A stretch of DNA of 64,000 nt, from NCBI GenBank assembly GCA_904501735.1, contig CAJGBY010000010.1:1-64000 (forward strand), written 5' to 3'. The notes below the pieces were generated by a model, which made no database searches, was not told the DNA's origin, and was given only the letters and a program-made list of their open reading frames with translations. Numbering within the stretch: position 1 is the first letter of the stretch; every line of letters begins with the position of its first letter. Source of the DNA: an uncultured Muribaculaceae bacterium (GTDB taxonomy: Bacteria > Bacteroidota > Bacteroidia > Bacteroidales > Muribaculaceae). The translations under genes and the position numbers were made by a program. Of this stretch, positions 17,714 through 27,463 are shown in pieces.

Positions 17714-20152
17714 ATGAAAGTATTTAAATTCGGCGGAACTTCTGTCGGTACAGTTGAAAGTTTAAGTCATGTAAAAAGAATCGTTGAAGAATGCAACGAG
17801 CAAGTTATTGTAGTGGTTTCTGCCCTTGGTGGCATCACCGACCTCCTTATCAATACGGCACATCAAGCATCTACGGGCGATATTACATATATGCAGAACT
17901 ATGCCAAAATCGTTGAACGACACATAACTGTCATCAACGGCATCGTTCCTACTGAAAAAATCAACGCTGTTAGAGCTAAAATTGATACACTTCTTGAAGA
18001 ACTTGGCAACATCTATCGTGGTGTTTCGCTTATCAAGGACCTTTCAAGTCGCACTCTCGACATCATCGTGAGCTATGGCGAACGAATGTCATCTACTATC
18101 GTGAGCAACATCATTAATGATGCTACTCTTTTCGATTCACGCGAATTCATTAAGACCGAAACTCTTTTCAATAAGCATGTACTTAAAGCCGAGCTTACTG
18201 ATACGCTAATTCGCAACACATTTAAAGACTTCACAGGCAAAGTTGCTCTTGTCCCTGGTTTCATCTCTTCCGATGCAGTTACCAACGACATCACCAACCT
18301 CGGCCGTGGTGGTAGCGACTACACTGCTTCTATCATTTGTGCAGCTCTCGATGCTACACAACTCGAAATATGGACCGATGTCGATGGTTTTATGACTGCC
18401 GACCCTCGCGTCATTTCTTCGGCTTATGTAATCGACAAACTTTCTTTCATCGAAGCTATGGAGCTTTGCAACTTCGGTGCTAAGGTTGTTTATCCTCCTA
18501 CTATATATCCTGTTTTCAAGAAGAACATACCTATATTAATTAAGAACACCTTCAATAGTTCGGCTCCTGGTACTCTTATTTCCAACGAGCACAACTCAGC
18601 CGAAGGTAAAGCCATCAAGGGTATTTCATCTATCAACGACACTTGCCTTATCACTCTTACAGGTTTCGGTATGGTGGGCGTGATTGGTGTAAACTCTCGC
18701 ATCTTTGCGGCTCTTGCTCGCAATGGCATCAGTGTGTTCCTTGTTTCTCAGGCTTCTTCTGAGCACAACACTTCTTTAGCTGTCAAGAATGGCGACGCCG
18801 AAAAAGCTGTTAAGGTGCTACAAGATGAATTTGCAAGCGAACTTCTAACAGGTGAAATTAGCGACATCACCCCTGAAAAGGACCTCGCTACTGTGGCTAT
18901 CGTGGGCGAAAACATGAAGCACACTCCTGGTATTGCAGGTAAACTTTTCAATACTCTTGGCCGCAACGGTATCAATGTAATTGCTTGTGCGCAAGGCGCT
19001 TCCGAAACTAATATTTCTTTCGTTATCGCAAGCCGAAGCCTTCGCAAGGCGCTCAATGTTATTCACGACAGTTTCTTCTTGTCTGAAACTCAAGTACTAA
19101 ACCTCTTTGTGGCTGGTACTGGCAATGTGGGCAACAACTTGCTTTCTCAAATCAAGCACCAACAAGAAAGTTTGCTCAAAGACAAATCGCTCGAACTTCG
19201 CATCGTGGGTATTGCTAATTCTAAGAAATGCCTATTCGACCGTGATGGCATCGATATGGAAAACTACAAGGAAGCACTTGCCAATTCCGACACCAATGCT
19301 ACTCCCGAAATTATCCGCGATAGCATCATCGAGATGAACATATTCAACTCTGTTTTCGTTGATTGTACAGCAAGTGCCGATATTGCCAACATATATGGTA
19401 GCCTTATCGAACACAATGTGAATGTAGTTGCAGCCAACAAGATTGCAGCTTCTTCTTGCTACGACAATTACACTTATCTCAAGAATATGACTCACAAGAA
19501 GGGTGTTAAATTCTTGTTTGAAACTAATGTTGGTGCAGGTCTTCCTATCATCAACACTATCAATAGCCTCATCGCTACTGGCGATAAGATTATCAAGATT
19601 GAAGCAGTGCTTTCGGGTACTCTTAACTATATATTCAACACTATTAGTCCTGAAATTCCTCTAAGCAAGGCTATTATGATGGCTAAGGAGGCTGGATATA
19701 GTGAACCAGATCCACGCATCGACCTTTGTGGCAAAGATGTGGCACGCAAGATTGTAATTCTTGCTCGCGAAGCAGGCTATAAGGTTGAGCAAGACGATGT
19801 GGAACGCAACCTATTCATCCCTAACGAGTTTTTCGAAGGCTCAGTCGACGATTTCTTCAAGAATGTGGAAGGCATGGATGCCGAATTTGAAGAAATGCGC
19901 AAGAAGACTGCCGAAAAGAACGAACACCTTCGTTTCGTGGCTCGCATGGACGAAGGTAAAGTGTCATTGGGACTTGAAGCAGTCGACCAAAACCACCCAT
20001 TCTACACTCTTGCAGGTAGCAACAATGTGATTCTTATCACTACCGAACGATACAACGAATATCCTATGGTTATCAAAGGATATGGTGCAGGTGCCGAAGT
20101 TACTGCCGCTGGTATCTTCTCCGATATTATCAGCATTGCTAACATTAGATAA
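17714..20152 (+). CDS. thrA: Bifunctional aspartate kinase / homoserine dehydrogenase I
   Basis: This 812-residue fusion catalyses the first and third steps from aspartate to threonine and methionine. The N-terminal kinase carries KFGGTSVG (4-11) and the GRGGSDYTA motif. Two ACT regulatory segments follow at about 310-455, and the homoserine dehydrogenase begins with VAGTGNVGNNLL near 466 and contains SGTLNYIFN. Threonine feedback through the ACT domains is known for the family. It heads the operon with the ApgM-family gene (11-base gap) and thrC. Confidence 0.95.
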   Translation: MKVFKFGGTSVGTVESLSHVKRIVEECNEQVIVVVSALGGITDLLINTAHQASTGDITYMQNYAKIVERHITVINGIVPTEKINAVRAKIDTLLEELGNIYRGVSLIKDLSSRTLDIIVSYGERMSSTIVSNIINDATLFDSREFIKTETLFNKHVLKAELTDTLIRNTFKDFTGKVALVPGFISSDAVTNDITNLGRGGSDYTASIICAALDATQLEIWTDVDGFMTADPRVISSAYVIDKLSFIEAMELCNFGAKVVYPPTIYPVFKKNIPILIKNTFNSSAPGTLISNEHNSAEGKAIKGISSINDTCLITLTGFGMVGVIGVNSRIFAALARNGISVFLVSQASSEHNTSLAVKNGDAEKAVKVLQDEFASELLTGEISDITPEKDLATVAIVGENMKHTPGIAGKLFNTLGRNGINVIACAQGASETNISFVIASRSLRKALNVIHDSFFLSETQVLNLFVAGTGNVGNNLLSQIKHQQESLLKDKSLELRIVGIANSKKCLFDRDGIDMENYKEALANSDTNATPEIIRDSIIEMNIFNSVFVDCTASADIANIYGSLIEHNVNVVAANKIAASSCYDNYTYLKNMTHKKGVKFLFETNVGAGLPIINTINSLIATGDKIIKIEAVLSGTLNYIFNTISPEIPLSKAIMMAKEAGYSEPDPRIDLCGKDVARKIVILAREAGYKVEQDDVERNLFIPNEFFEGSVDDFFKNVEGMDAEFEEMRKKTAEKNEHLRFVARMDEGKVSLGLEAVDQNHPFYTLAGSNNVILITTERYNEYPMVIKGYGAGAEVTAAGIFSDIISIANIR

Positions 20153-20163
20153 TTATTCTGACT

Positions 20164-21375
20164 ATGAAATATATAATCATACTTGCCGATGGTATGGCCG
20201 ACGAGCCTATCGAGCAGTTGGGCTACAAAACGCCGCTTGAAGCAGCACACAAGCCTAACCTTGATTGGCTTGCCGCTCACTCTCGCGTAGGTCTGCTCCA
20301 CACCGTCCCTCAAGGATATGCTCCAGGTAGCGAGGTAGCTCACCTTGCTCTGCTTGGCTACGACCTTGATCGCGTTTTCGAAGGGCGTGGCTCACTCGAA
20401 GCAGCAAGTATGGGTATCGATATTGAGCCAGGCGAAATGGCTATGCGATGCAATATCATCTGCATCGAAAACGATAAGATTAAAAACCATTCTGCAGGGC
20501 ACATTTCTGACGAAGAAGCACGCGAACTCATCGAGTATCTCAACGAAAACCTCGCTGACGAACAAGTACGCTTCTTCCCTGGTGTTTCTTATCGCCACTT
20601 GCTCAAGATCAAAGGGGGCAACAAGTATGTTAACTGCACTCCTCCTCACGATGTGCCTGGCACTCCTTACAAAGATGTGTTAGTGAAAGCCGATAAACCT
20701 GAAGCCGAAGATACTGCTCAACTACTCAACAGCCTTATTCTTCGTTCACAAGAGTTATTGGCAAATCACCCTATCAACTTGGAACGCATCGCCAAGGGCA
20801 AAGATCCAGCTAACAGCATTTGGCCTTGGTCGGCTGGTTACAAGCCTGCAATGGAGACTCTAAACACCAAATTTGGAATTAAGAAGGGTGCTGTAATTTC
20901 GGCAGTCGACTTAATTCGTGGCATTGGTGTTTATTGTGGTCTCAAGCCTATCATCGTGGATGGTGCTACAGGCCTATGGAACACCAACTATGAAGGCAAA
21001 GTGCAAGCTGCAATAGATGCGCTCAACGATGGTTGCGATTTCGTATTCCTTCACATCGAAGCAAGCGATGAAGCAGGACACGAAGGCGACTTTGAGCTAA
21101 AGAAACGCACCATAGAAACACTCGACTCACGAGTGTGCGCTCCTATACTCGAAGCCATCAAGAACATGGACGAACCGGTGTCAATAGCAGTTTTGCCCGA
21201 CCACCCTACTCCTTGTTCTATTCGCACTCACTCATCTTCTCCTGTGCCTTTCTTGATTTATCGTCCCGATTGCGTACCCGATAGCATCGATTCTCTAAGC
21301 GAACGCACTGCGGGCAATGGTGCATTTGGCACAATGAAAGATGATGAATTTATAACTGAATTTTTAAAGAAATAA
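20164..21375 (+). CDS. ApgM-family protein, probable homoserine kinase analogue (ThrB2)
   Basis: This 403-residue alkaline-phosphatase-superfamily protein looks like archaeal-type cofactor-independent phosphoglycerate mutase: MKYIIILADGMADEP at the N-terminus (metal and nucleophile region), ASDEAGHEGDFELK and LPDHPTPCSIRTHSS for metal ligands. It sits between thrA and thrC with gaps of 11 and 8 bases, the place usually held by homoserine kinase, and no GHMP-type ThrB is present in the window. Such genes in thr operons have been proposed as a non-homologous homoserine kinase. I favour that over a glycolytic role; the sequence alone does not prove it. Confidence 0.8.
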   Translation: MKYIIILADGMADEPIEQLGYKTPLEAAHKPNLDWLAAHSRVGLLHTVPQGYAPGSEVAHLALLGYDLDRVFEGRGSLEAASMGIDIEPGEMAMRCNIICIENDKIKNHSAGHISDEEARELIEYLNENLADEQVRFFPGVSYRHLLKIKGGNKYVNCTPPHDVPGTPYKDVLVKADKPEAEDTAQLLNSLILRSQELLANHPINLERIAKGKDPANSIWPWSAGYKPAMETLNTKFGIKKGAVISAVDLIRGIGVYCGLKPIIVDGATGLWNTNYEGKVQAAIDALNDGCDFVFLHIEASDEAGHEGDFELKKRTIETLDSRVCAPILEAIKNMDEPVSIAVLPDHPTPCSIRTHSSSPVPFLIYRPDCVPDSIDSLSERTAGNGAFGTMKDDEFITEFLKK

Positions 21376-21383
21376 CTTTATAT

Positions 21384-22694
21384 ATGCAATATTACAGCAC
21401 AAACGGCTCTACACCAAAAGTTTCTTTTCAAACTGCCGTAGTAAAAGGATTGGCAGCCGATCGTGGCTTGTTTATGCCCGAACGAATTCCAACCCTTCCT
21501 AAAGCGTTTTTCAACAATATTGGTAATATGTCGCTTCAAGACATATCGTTCGTTGTAGCCAACACGCTTTTCGGTGACGACATCGAAAACAGCACTCTTA
21601 AGGATCTCGTTTACGACACGCTCAATTTCGACATTCCTTTGCGACATGTTGCCGACAACAAATATAGTCTTGAACTATTCCACGGACCTACTCTTGCTTT
21701 CAAAGATGTGGGCGCGCGCTTTATGGCTCGTATTCTTGGACATTTCAACAGTCAAGAAAACAACGATGGATCTTTGGTGAATGTACTCGTAGCTACTTCG
21801 GGCGACACTGGTAGTGCTGTTGCCAATGGATTCCTTGGCGTTCCTGGCGTGCGTGTATTTGTACTATATCCTAAGGGTAAGGTAAGCCGAATCCAAGAAG
21901 CTCAATTCACTACTCTTGGACAAAACATCACTGCAATCGAAGTAGACGGCACTTTCGACGATTGTCAAGCACTTGTTAAGAGCGCTTTCATGGATAGCGA
22001 ACTAAATGCTCACATGAAGCTCACAAGTGCCAATTCTATCAATGTGGCTCGCTTCTTGCCTCAAATGTTCTACTACTTCTATGCTTATGCTCAATTAGCT
22101 AAGCGTGGTCAAGACTTGTCAAACATTGTTGTTGCTGTACCAAGTGGCAACTTTGGCAATATCACTGCAGCTCTTATCGGTAAACGCATGGGATTGCCTA
22201 TCAAACGATTCATTGCGGCCAACAATCGCAACGATATCTTCTTGAACTATCTCAATACTGGCGTTTACACTCCTAAGCCATCGGTTGCAACTATTGCCAA
22301 TGCTATGGATGTGGGCGACCCAAGCAACTTCGCACGCGTTCTCGACCTTTACAAGCACTCTCATAAAGCCATCAGCGACGAAATAAGCGGTTGCAGCTAC
22401 ACCGACGAACAAATCGCCGAGACTATGGCTATAACATATAAAGAAACTGGCTACATTCTCGACCCTCATGGCGCTGTGGCTTATCGCAGCCTTGAGGAAG
22501 GACTCAAACCAGAAGAAACTGGTGTGTTCATCGAAACTGCACACCCAGCCAAGTTCAAATCAACAGTTGAATCTATCATCGGCGAAGAAATCGACATCCC
22601 CGATCGTCTTGCAGCGTTCCTCAACAGCGACAAGCAAACAATTGAGCTACCTGCATCGTTCGACAAGTTCAAGCAATTTCTTATGAGCCTATAA
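21384..22694 (+). CDS. thrC: Threonine synthase
   Basis: This 436-residue PLP enzyme converts O-phosphohomoserine to threonine. The N-terminal YYSTNGSTPKVSFQTAV is typical, the PLP lysine lies in GPTLAFKDVG, and the phosphate-binding SGDTGSAVANGF and VPSGNFGNITAA motifs are intact. The length fits the long fungal/E. coli-type subgroup. It is third in the thr operon, and its substrate would be the product of the preceding gene. Confidence 0.95.
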   Translation: MQYYSTNGSTPKVSFQTAVVKGLAADRGLFMPERIPTLPKAFFNNIGNMSLQDISFVVANTLFGDDIENSTLKDLVYDTLNFDIPLRHVADNKYSLELFHGPTLAFKDVGARFMARILGHFNSQENNDGSLVNVLVATSGDTGSAVANGFLGVPGVRVFVLYPKGKVSRIQEAQFTTLGQNITAIEVDGTFDDCQALVKSAFMDSELNAHMKLTSANSINVARFLPQMFYYFYAYAQLAKRGQDLSNIVVAVPSGNFGNITAALIGKRMGLPIKRFIAANNRNDIFLNYLNTGVYTPKPSVATIANAMDVGDPSNFARVLDLYKHSHKAISDEISGCSYTDEQIAETMAITYKETGYILDPHGAVAYRSLEEGLKPEETGVFIETAHPAKFKSTVESIIGEEIDIPDRLAAFLNSDKQTIELPASFDKFKQFLMSL

Positions 22695-22705
22695 ATCAAT
22701 TTATT

Positions 22706-23380
22706 ATGGAGGTTGTATACGAAGATAATCACATAATTATCGTAAATAAGGCGCCAGGCGAAATAGTTCAAGGCGACAAAACGGGCGACAAGCCGCTTTC
22801 CGAAATCGTAAAGCTCTGGATTAAAGAGAAATACAACAAACCCGGAAATGTTTTTTGTGGCGTTACACACCGTCTTGACCGTCCTGTGGGCGGACTCGTC
22901 ATCTTCGCAAAGACGAGCAAGGCTCTATCTCGCATGAACGAGATGTTTCGCGAAGGCAAGGTCGACAAGACCTATTGGGCTATCACTAAGGAATGTCCTC
23001 CACGCGAAGAAGACACGCTCACGCACTACATCACATCGGTGGAGCGCAACAACAAATCGTATGCGTGGAATGTAGAGAAAAAAGGCTCTTTGAAGTCGAT
23101 ACTAAAGTACAAACTCCTTGCCAAGAGCGACAACTACAACCTGCTTGAAATCAATCTGCTCACAGGTCGCAAACATCAAATTCGAGTGCAACTCTCCACT
23201 ATCGGCTGCCCTATTAAGGGCGATTTGAAATATGGCGCTAAGCGAAGCAACCCCGATGGTAGCATTTCGTTGCTTGCTCGTCGCATCAAGTTCATTCACC
23301 CGGTATCGGGCAAAGAGGTCGACGTAACAGCACCACTACCCAACGACAGCCTTTGGCAAACATTCGACACCGATAAATAA
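22706..23380 (+). CDS. RluA-family RNA pseudouridine synthase
   Basis: This 224-residue protein carries the catalytic motif HRLDRPVGGLVIFAKT with Asp58 as the presumed nucleophile, and LLTGRKHQIRVQL near 152-164. It lacks an N-terminal S4 domain, so it matches short RluA-type enzymes. The target RNA (rRNA or tRNA) cannot be assigned. It starts 11 bases after thrC and ends the operon ahead of a terminator. Confidence 0.9.
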   Translation: MEVVYEDNHIIIVNKAPGEIVQGDKTGDKPLSEIVKLWIKEKYNKPGNVFCGVTHRLDRPVGGLVIFAKTSKALSRMNEMFREGKVDKTYWAITKECPPREEDTLTHYITSVERNNKSYAWNVEKKGSLKSILKYKLLAKSDNYNLLEINLLTGRKHQIRVQLSTIGCPIKGDLKYGAKRSNPDGSISLLARRIKFIHPVSGKEVDVTAPLPNDSLWQTFDTDK

Positions 23381-23389
23381 TTAATCACA

Positions 23390-23428
23390 CAAAAAAAATA
23401 TTGGCATTCTCAAATGTCAATATTTTTT
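23390..23428 (+). terminator. Terminator of the thr operon
   Basis: AAATATTGGCA pairs with TGTCAATATTT (one G-T) around an 8-base loop and leads into a six-T run. It overlaps the promoter region of the next unit. Confidence 0.8.
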
Positions 23429-23429
23429 A

Positions 23430-23437
23430 TATATTTG
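23430..23437 (+). promoter_or_regulatory. -7 box TATATTTG for the 23473 cassette
   Basis: This matches TAnnTTTG and lies directly behind the thr-operon terminator, 35 bases before the first ATG of the cassette. Confidence 0.55.
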
Positions 23438-23460
23438 TATCGTATACAATTAACTTAAAA

Positions 23461-23467
23461 AAGGAGG
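23461..23467 (+). promoter_or_regulatory. Strong Shine-Dalgarno site of the 23473 gene
   Basis: AAGGAGG stands 5 bases before the ATG. Such perfect sites are almost absent elsewhere in this window and are rare in Bacteroidota, so the site decides the start and marks the gene as unusual. Confidence 0.8.
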
Positions 23468-23472
23468 ATTTT

Positions 23473-23676
23473 ATGGAATTAAATGGTATCATTAATGGAA
23501 ATGTTGAATTACACAGTGGTGATTGTCTTTTTTTGGGCCCTGAAGTTCATTTCTTGGCACATGGCAAAATGGTGACATCGTGTGGTGTGAAAGTGATGAT
23601 TCCCAAATATGTTATACAAAACGTGGGTCATCATGGTATCAGGTTAGTACTATTAAAACAAATGACAGCATCTTAA
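23473..23676 (+). CDS. Orphan 67-residue protein
   Basis: The ATG at 23473 is chosen because AAGGAGG precedes it by 5 bases. The protein has no signal peptide or membrane helix. It is rich in Gly, His and Val, with Cys18 and Cys37, and is predicted to be mostly beta from its alternating hydrophobic pattern (GIINGNVELHSGDCLFLG). I recognise no family. A second AAGGAGG-led gene follows after 48 bases, and the two share a promoter. Its codons are more AT-rich than those of the thr genes upstream, which hints at transfer. Confidence 0.6.
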   Translation: MELNGIINGNVELHSGDCLFLGPEVHFLAHGKMVTSCGVKVMIPKYVIQNVGHHGIRLVLLKQMTAS

Positions 23677-23713
23677 GAATTGAGTAATATTTTGAGTTAT
23701 AAATTTCATTTAA

Positions 23714-23719
23714 GGAGGT
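23714..23719 (+). promoter_or_regulatory. Strong Shine-Dalgarno site of the LRR gene
   Basis: AGGAGG (within TAAGGAGGTA) ends 5-6 bases before the ATG at 23725 and fixes that start. A more upstream in-frame codon at 23680 has no such site and would spoil the signal peptide. Confidence 0.75.
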
Positions 23720-23724
23720 ATATT

Positions 23725-25434
23725 ATGGACAAGTTTTTCACAAAGTTAAGCTTGCTATTTACAATAGCCATTATTGGGTTGACACTTTCAGTAAGTGCAA
23801 CAGCTCATGACTTTGAAATAGATGGCGTTTACTATGATATAGTGGGTGATGGTTGTGTAGAAGTTGTTAGAGGTACAACATATTATAGAGGTGGAGGTAT
23901 AGAATATCACCATACCACTGGTGATGTTGTCATCCCAGCACGTGTCAATGGATACAAAGTAATCGGAATTGGAGAATTTGCCCAAATTGCACCATCTTCG
24001 ATATCACTGCCAGAAACGTTATCGTATATTAAAAAATATGCTTTCGATGGTGGTACAATATTTGAATTATATATACCTAAATCTATAACAAATATTAATG
24101 AATGTGCTTTTAGTTCTCTTAGTAATTTGTGTAAAATTGAGGTAGATGAAAATAATCCTGCGTACGACTCAAGAGATAATTGTAATGCAATTATACGATC
24201 AGCAGACAATTCATTAATTCTGGGTTGTGCAAATACAATTATTCCTAATACTGTTACTCGTATTGGTGATAATGCTTTTGGGGGAAATTCATCGATAATA
24301 AAAATATCAATTCCAAACTCTGTAACCCAAATATGAAAGGATGCATTTAATAAATGCAGTTCGCTATTAGATATTGACATTTCTAATAGCTTGATTTCTA
24401 TTGGAGACTATGCTTTTTCACATTGTTCTAAATTGAAAAAAATTGTATTTCCCCAAAATCTGAGTAGTATAGGGAATGCTGTTTTTAGTAATTGTTCGAA
24501 TTTGGAGGAAGTAGAATTTCCATCAAATCTTACATCTATTGGAACTCGTGCTTTCGACAATTGTAGCAGTTTAACCTCATTAGTATTCCCAAGCTCCTTA
24601 CAGCACATCAATGAATATGCCTTTAATTATTGTAGTAATTTAAGAGAAGTTACTTTCAAAAGTAATCTTACAATTTGGCAATGGGCTTTCAATGGTTGCA
24701 CTAACTTAGAAAAAGTAGCTTTTGATTATGGTATTATAGGAGGAAATACAGAGATATTCAAATACGCATTTAACATGTGTAGCGAGATACAACAATTGAT
24801 ACTTCCTAAAAAAGTAACATCTATTTCAGAATTTGCATTTTATACATGTTCGAATTTGAATTATATTGAAGTTGAAAAAGGAAATCCTATTTATGAATCA
24901 GGAGATGGTAATAATACTTTATTGAAAATCAACACTCAAAATATTGTCCCTTATGTTAGTTTGGTTTTAGCAACAAAGAATGCTGAAATCCCTAAAAATG
25001 TATCAGTACTTGCTCCTTATTCTTTTTTAGATGATAGAAGCAGTGTGGTAATCCCCGAAAATGTAGTAACTATAGAGAATAATGCGTTTATCGAATGTGA
25101 TAAATTGACTGATGTCTATATGAAATCCAGCACACCTCCAAGTATGACACAAACAGTTTCTAATGTTGGAGCTTTTTCTTCAGGACGATTATCCAATATG
25201 ACACTGCATGTGCCTGTTGGTTCATTAGATACTTACTCAAATCCTGTATTAGACTGGTGTTTGTTTGGCAACATTGTGGAATGGGAGCCATCGGGAATTG
25301 ACGACATCGAGATTGATGAATGTGTGAACGATCCAGTGGTATATTATAATATGCAAGGGGTGAAGGTCGACAACCCACAAAATGGCATCTTCATTAAAAA
25401 ACAAGGTGCCAAAACCACAAAAGTGCTGATGTAA
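23725..25434 (+). pseudogene. Secreted BspA-type leucine-rich-repeat protein, interrupted by an in-frame TGA
   Basis: Read through, this is a 570-codon frame. It has a signal peptide (about 1-27), a beta lead-in, roughly ten BspA/LRR_5 repeats (pattern IGxxAFxxCxxLxxIxxPxxLxxI) from about residue 85 to 430, and a C-terminal tail ending YYNMQGVKV...NGIFIKKQ...KVLM, which resembles T9SS-type sorting tails of Bacteroidales. TGA at 24334-24336 cuts it after 203 residues, where the repeat consensus expects Gly (GGA to TGA is one change). The same frame is open to 25434. BspA-type proteins are surface adhesins. Strong Shine-Dalgarno and AT-rich codons set it apart from its neighbours. Confidence 0.8.
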
Positions 25435-25454
25435 TCACAAAATAAACTACACAG

Positions 25455-25503
25455 AAAAATATATGGGGCTGATTGTGCAAAAATCGGCCTCATATTTTTT
25501 TCT
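25455..25503 (+). terminator. Terminator of the LRR gene
   Basis: ATATGGGGCTGATT pairs with AATCGGCCTCATAT (one mismatch) around a 7-base loop, followed by seven T. Confidence 0.85.
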
Positions 25504-25520
25504 TATTGGTTTTTTCTTAT

Positions 25521-25528
25521 TATTTTTG
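25521..25528 (+). promoter_or_regulatory. -7 box TATTTTTG of the fumarase gene
   Basis: This matches TAnnTTTG. The ATG lies 86 bases downstream, giving a leader of about 80 bases with no structure that I recognise as a riboswitch. Confidence 0.5.
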
Positions 25529-25614
25529 CATAGAATACAAAGATAGTGTATCTACGCACTCTTTGATGTTCTTATAAATGATTTATCAATACAAACATCT
25601 TTAAATAAACAACT

Positions 25615-27261
25615 ATGGCAGCAACTCCTGAGTTTAAGTATCAGCACCCTTTCCCATTGGGAGAAGATAAGACTGAATACTATTTGCTTACAAAAGATTA
25701 TGTGAGCGTGAGTGAGTTTGAAGGCACTCCAGTTCTTAAAGTGGCTAAAGAAGGTTTGACTATGATGGCAAACCAAGCTTTCCGCGATGTTTCTTTCTTG
25801 CTTCGTCGTTCTCACAACGAATGCGTAGCTAAGATTCTAACCGACCCTGAAGCTAGCGACAACGATAAATATGTTGCGCTAAACTTCCTTCGCAATGCTG
25901 AAATTGCAGCTAAGGGCAAACTTCCTCTTTGCCAAGACACTGGTACAGCTATCATTCACGGCGAAAAGGGACAACAAGTATGGACTGGCTATTGTGACGA
26001 AGAAGCTCTTTCTCTTGGTGTTTTCAAAACTTACACTGAAGAAAACCTTCGCTACTCACAAAATGCACCACTAAATATGTATGACGAAGTGAACACTAAG
26101 TGCAACCTTCCTGCTCAAATCGACCTTGAAGCTACTGAAGGTATGGAATACAAGTTCCTTTGCGTTACTAAAGGTGGTGGTTCAGCCAACAAGACTTACC
26201 TTTACCAAGAAACTAAGGCTATCTTGAATCCTGCAACTCTTGTGCCTTTCTTGGTTGACAAAATGAAGACTCTTGGTACTGCAGCTTGTCCTCCTTACCA
26301 TGTTGCATTCGTTATCGGTGGTACTTCTGCCGAAAAGAACCTTCTTACAGTGAAACTTGCTTCTACTCACTACTACGACGAACTTCCTACTACAGGTAAC
26401 GAAGGTGGTCGTGCTTTCCGCGATGTAGAACTTGAAAAGCAACTTCTTGAAGAAGCTTATAAGATTGGTCTTGGCGCACAATTCGGTGGTAAATACTTCG
26501 CACACGACATTCGCGTAGTTCGCCTTCCTCGTCACGGTGCATCTTGTCCAGTTGGTATGGGCGTAAGCTGTTCTGCCGACCGCAATATCAAGTGTAAGAT
26601 CAACAAAGACGGTATCTGGATTGAAAAACTTGATGACAACCCAACTGAATTGATTCCAGAAGAACTTCGTCAAGCTGGCGAAGGCGGTGGCGTACAAATC
26701 GACCTTAACCGTCCTATGAACGAAGTACTTGCCGACCTTGACAAGTACCCAGTATCAACACGCCTTTCTTTGAACGGTACAATCATCGTAGGCCGCGACA
26801 TCGCACACGCTAAGTTGAAAGAACGCCTTGACAATGGTGAAGAACTTCCACAATACATCAAAGATCACCCTATCTACTATGCTGGTCCTGCTAAGACTCC
26901 TGCTGGCATGGCATGTGGTTCTATGGGACCTACAACTGCAGGTCGTATGGACTCTTATGTTGACCTATTCCAAGCTAACGGTGGTAGCATGATTATGCTT
27001 GCTAAGGGTAATCGTAGCCAAGCTGTTACCGATGCTTGTAAGAAGCATGGTGGTTTCTACCTTGGTAGTATCGGTGGCCCTGCTGCAATCCTTGCTCAAA
27101 ACAACATCAAGAGCATCGAATGCGTAGAATACCCAGAACTTGGCATGGAAGCTATTTGGAAGATCGAAGTAGAAAACTTCCCAGCATTTATCCTTGTTGA
27201 TAATAAGGGTAACGACTTCTTCACACAAATCAAGCAATCTGCTTGCCCATGTAAGAAATAA
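25615..27261 (+). CDS. Fumarate hydratase, class I (4Fe-4S)
   Basis: This 548-residue protein holds both the alpha and beta domains of the FumA/FumB type in one chain. The three cluster cysteines align with those of E. coli FumA: C106 in LCQDTGT, C225 in TAACPPYH and C319 in GVSCSADR. The late [25 protein letters not shown] is the beta-domain signature. It interconverts fumarate and malate, used in the reductive succinate branch typical of gut Bacteroidales; oxygen sensitivity is expected. Strong codon bias suggests high expression. It is a single-gene unit. Confidence 0.94.
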   Translation: MAATPEFKYQHPFPLGEDKTEYYLLTKDYVSVSEFEGTPVLKVAKEGLTMMANQAFRDVSFLLRRSHNECVAKILTDPEASDNDKYVALNFLRNAEIAAKGKLPLCQDTGTAIIHGEKGQQVWTGYCDEEALSLGVFKTYTEENLRYSQNAPLNMYDEVNTKCNLPAQIDLEATEGMEYKFLCVTKGGGSANKTYLYQETKAILNPATLVPFLVDKMKTLGTAACPPYHVAFVIGGTSAEKNLLTVKLASTHYYDELPTTGNEGGRAFRDVELEKQLLEEAYKIGLGAQFGGKYFAHDIRVVRLPRHGASCPVGMGVSCSADRNIKCKINKDGIWIEKLDDNPTELIPEELRQAGEGGGVQIDLNRPMNEVLADLDKYPVSTRLSLNGTIIVGRDIAHAKLKERLDNGEELPQYIKDHPIYYAGPAKTPAGMACGSMGPTTAGRMDSYVDLFQANGGSMIMLAKGNRSQAVTDACKKHGGFYLGSIGGPAAILAQNNIKSIECVEYPELGMEAIWKIEVENFPAFILVDNKGNDFFTQIKQSACPCKK

Positions 27262-27282
27262 AACAATCCGTTTTAACACAAT

Positions 27283-27317
27283 AGAAAAGGATTGCACTCA
27301 AAGTGCAATCCTTTTTT
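27283..27317 (+). terminator. Terminator of the fumarase gene
   Basis: AAAAGGATTGCACT pairs perfectly with AGTGCAATCCTTTT around CAA, ending in a T-run. The 110 bases that follow hold nothing I can name. Confidence 0.95.
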
Positions 27318-27431
27318 TATCCCCTTTATCATAGTATTCCCTTTTTCAACACCATCCACCACATTTCCATAAATATTTTAACCGAAAGCCCTTCATACCC
27401 CTTTTCGATCAAAATCATAGTATATAAAAAC

Positions 27432-27460
27432 AAAAAAAAGGAACTCGATTGAGTTCCTTT
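27432..27460 (-). terminator. Terminator of the minus-strand tRNA-Arg
   Basis: On the minus strand, AAGGAACTC and GAGTTCCTT enclose a 4-base loop and are followed by eight T. It starts a few bases past the tRNA. Confidence 0.9.
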
Positions 27461-27463
27461 GAG

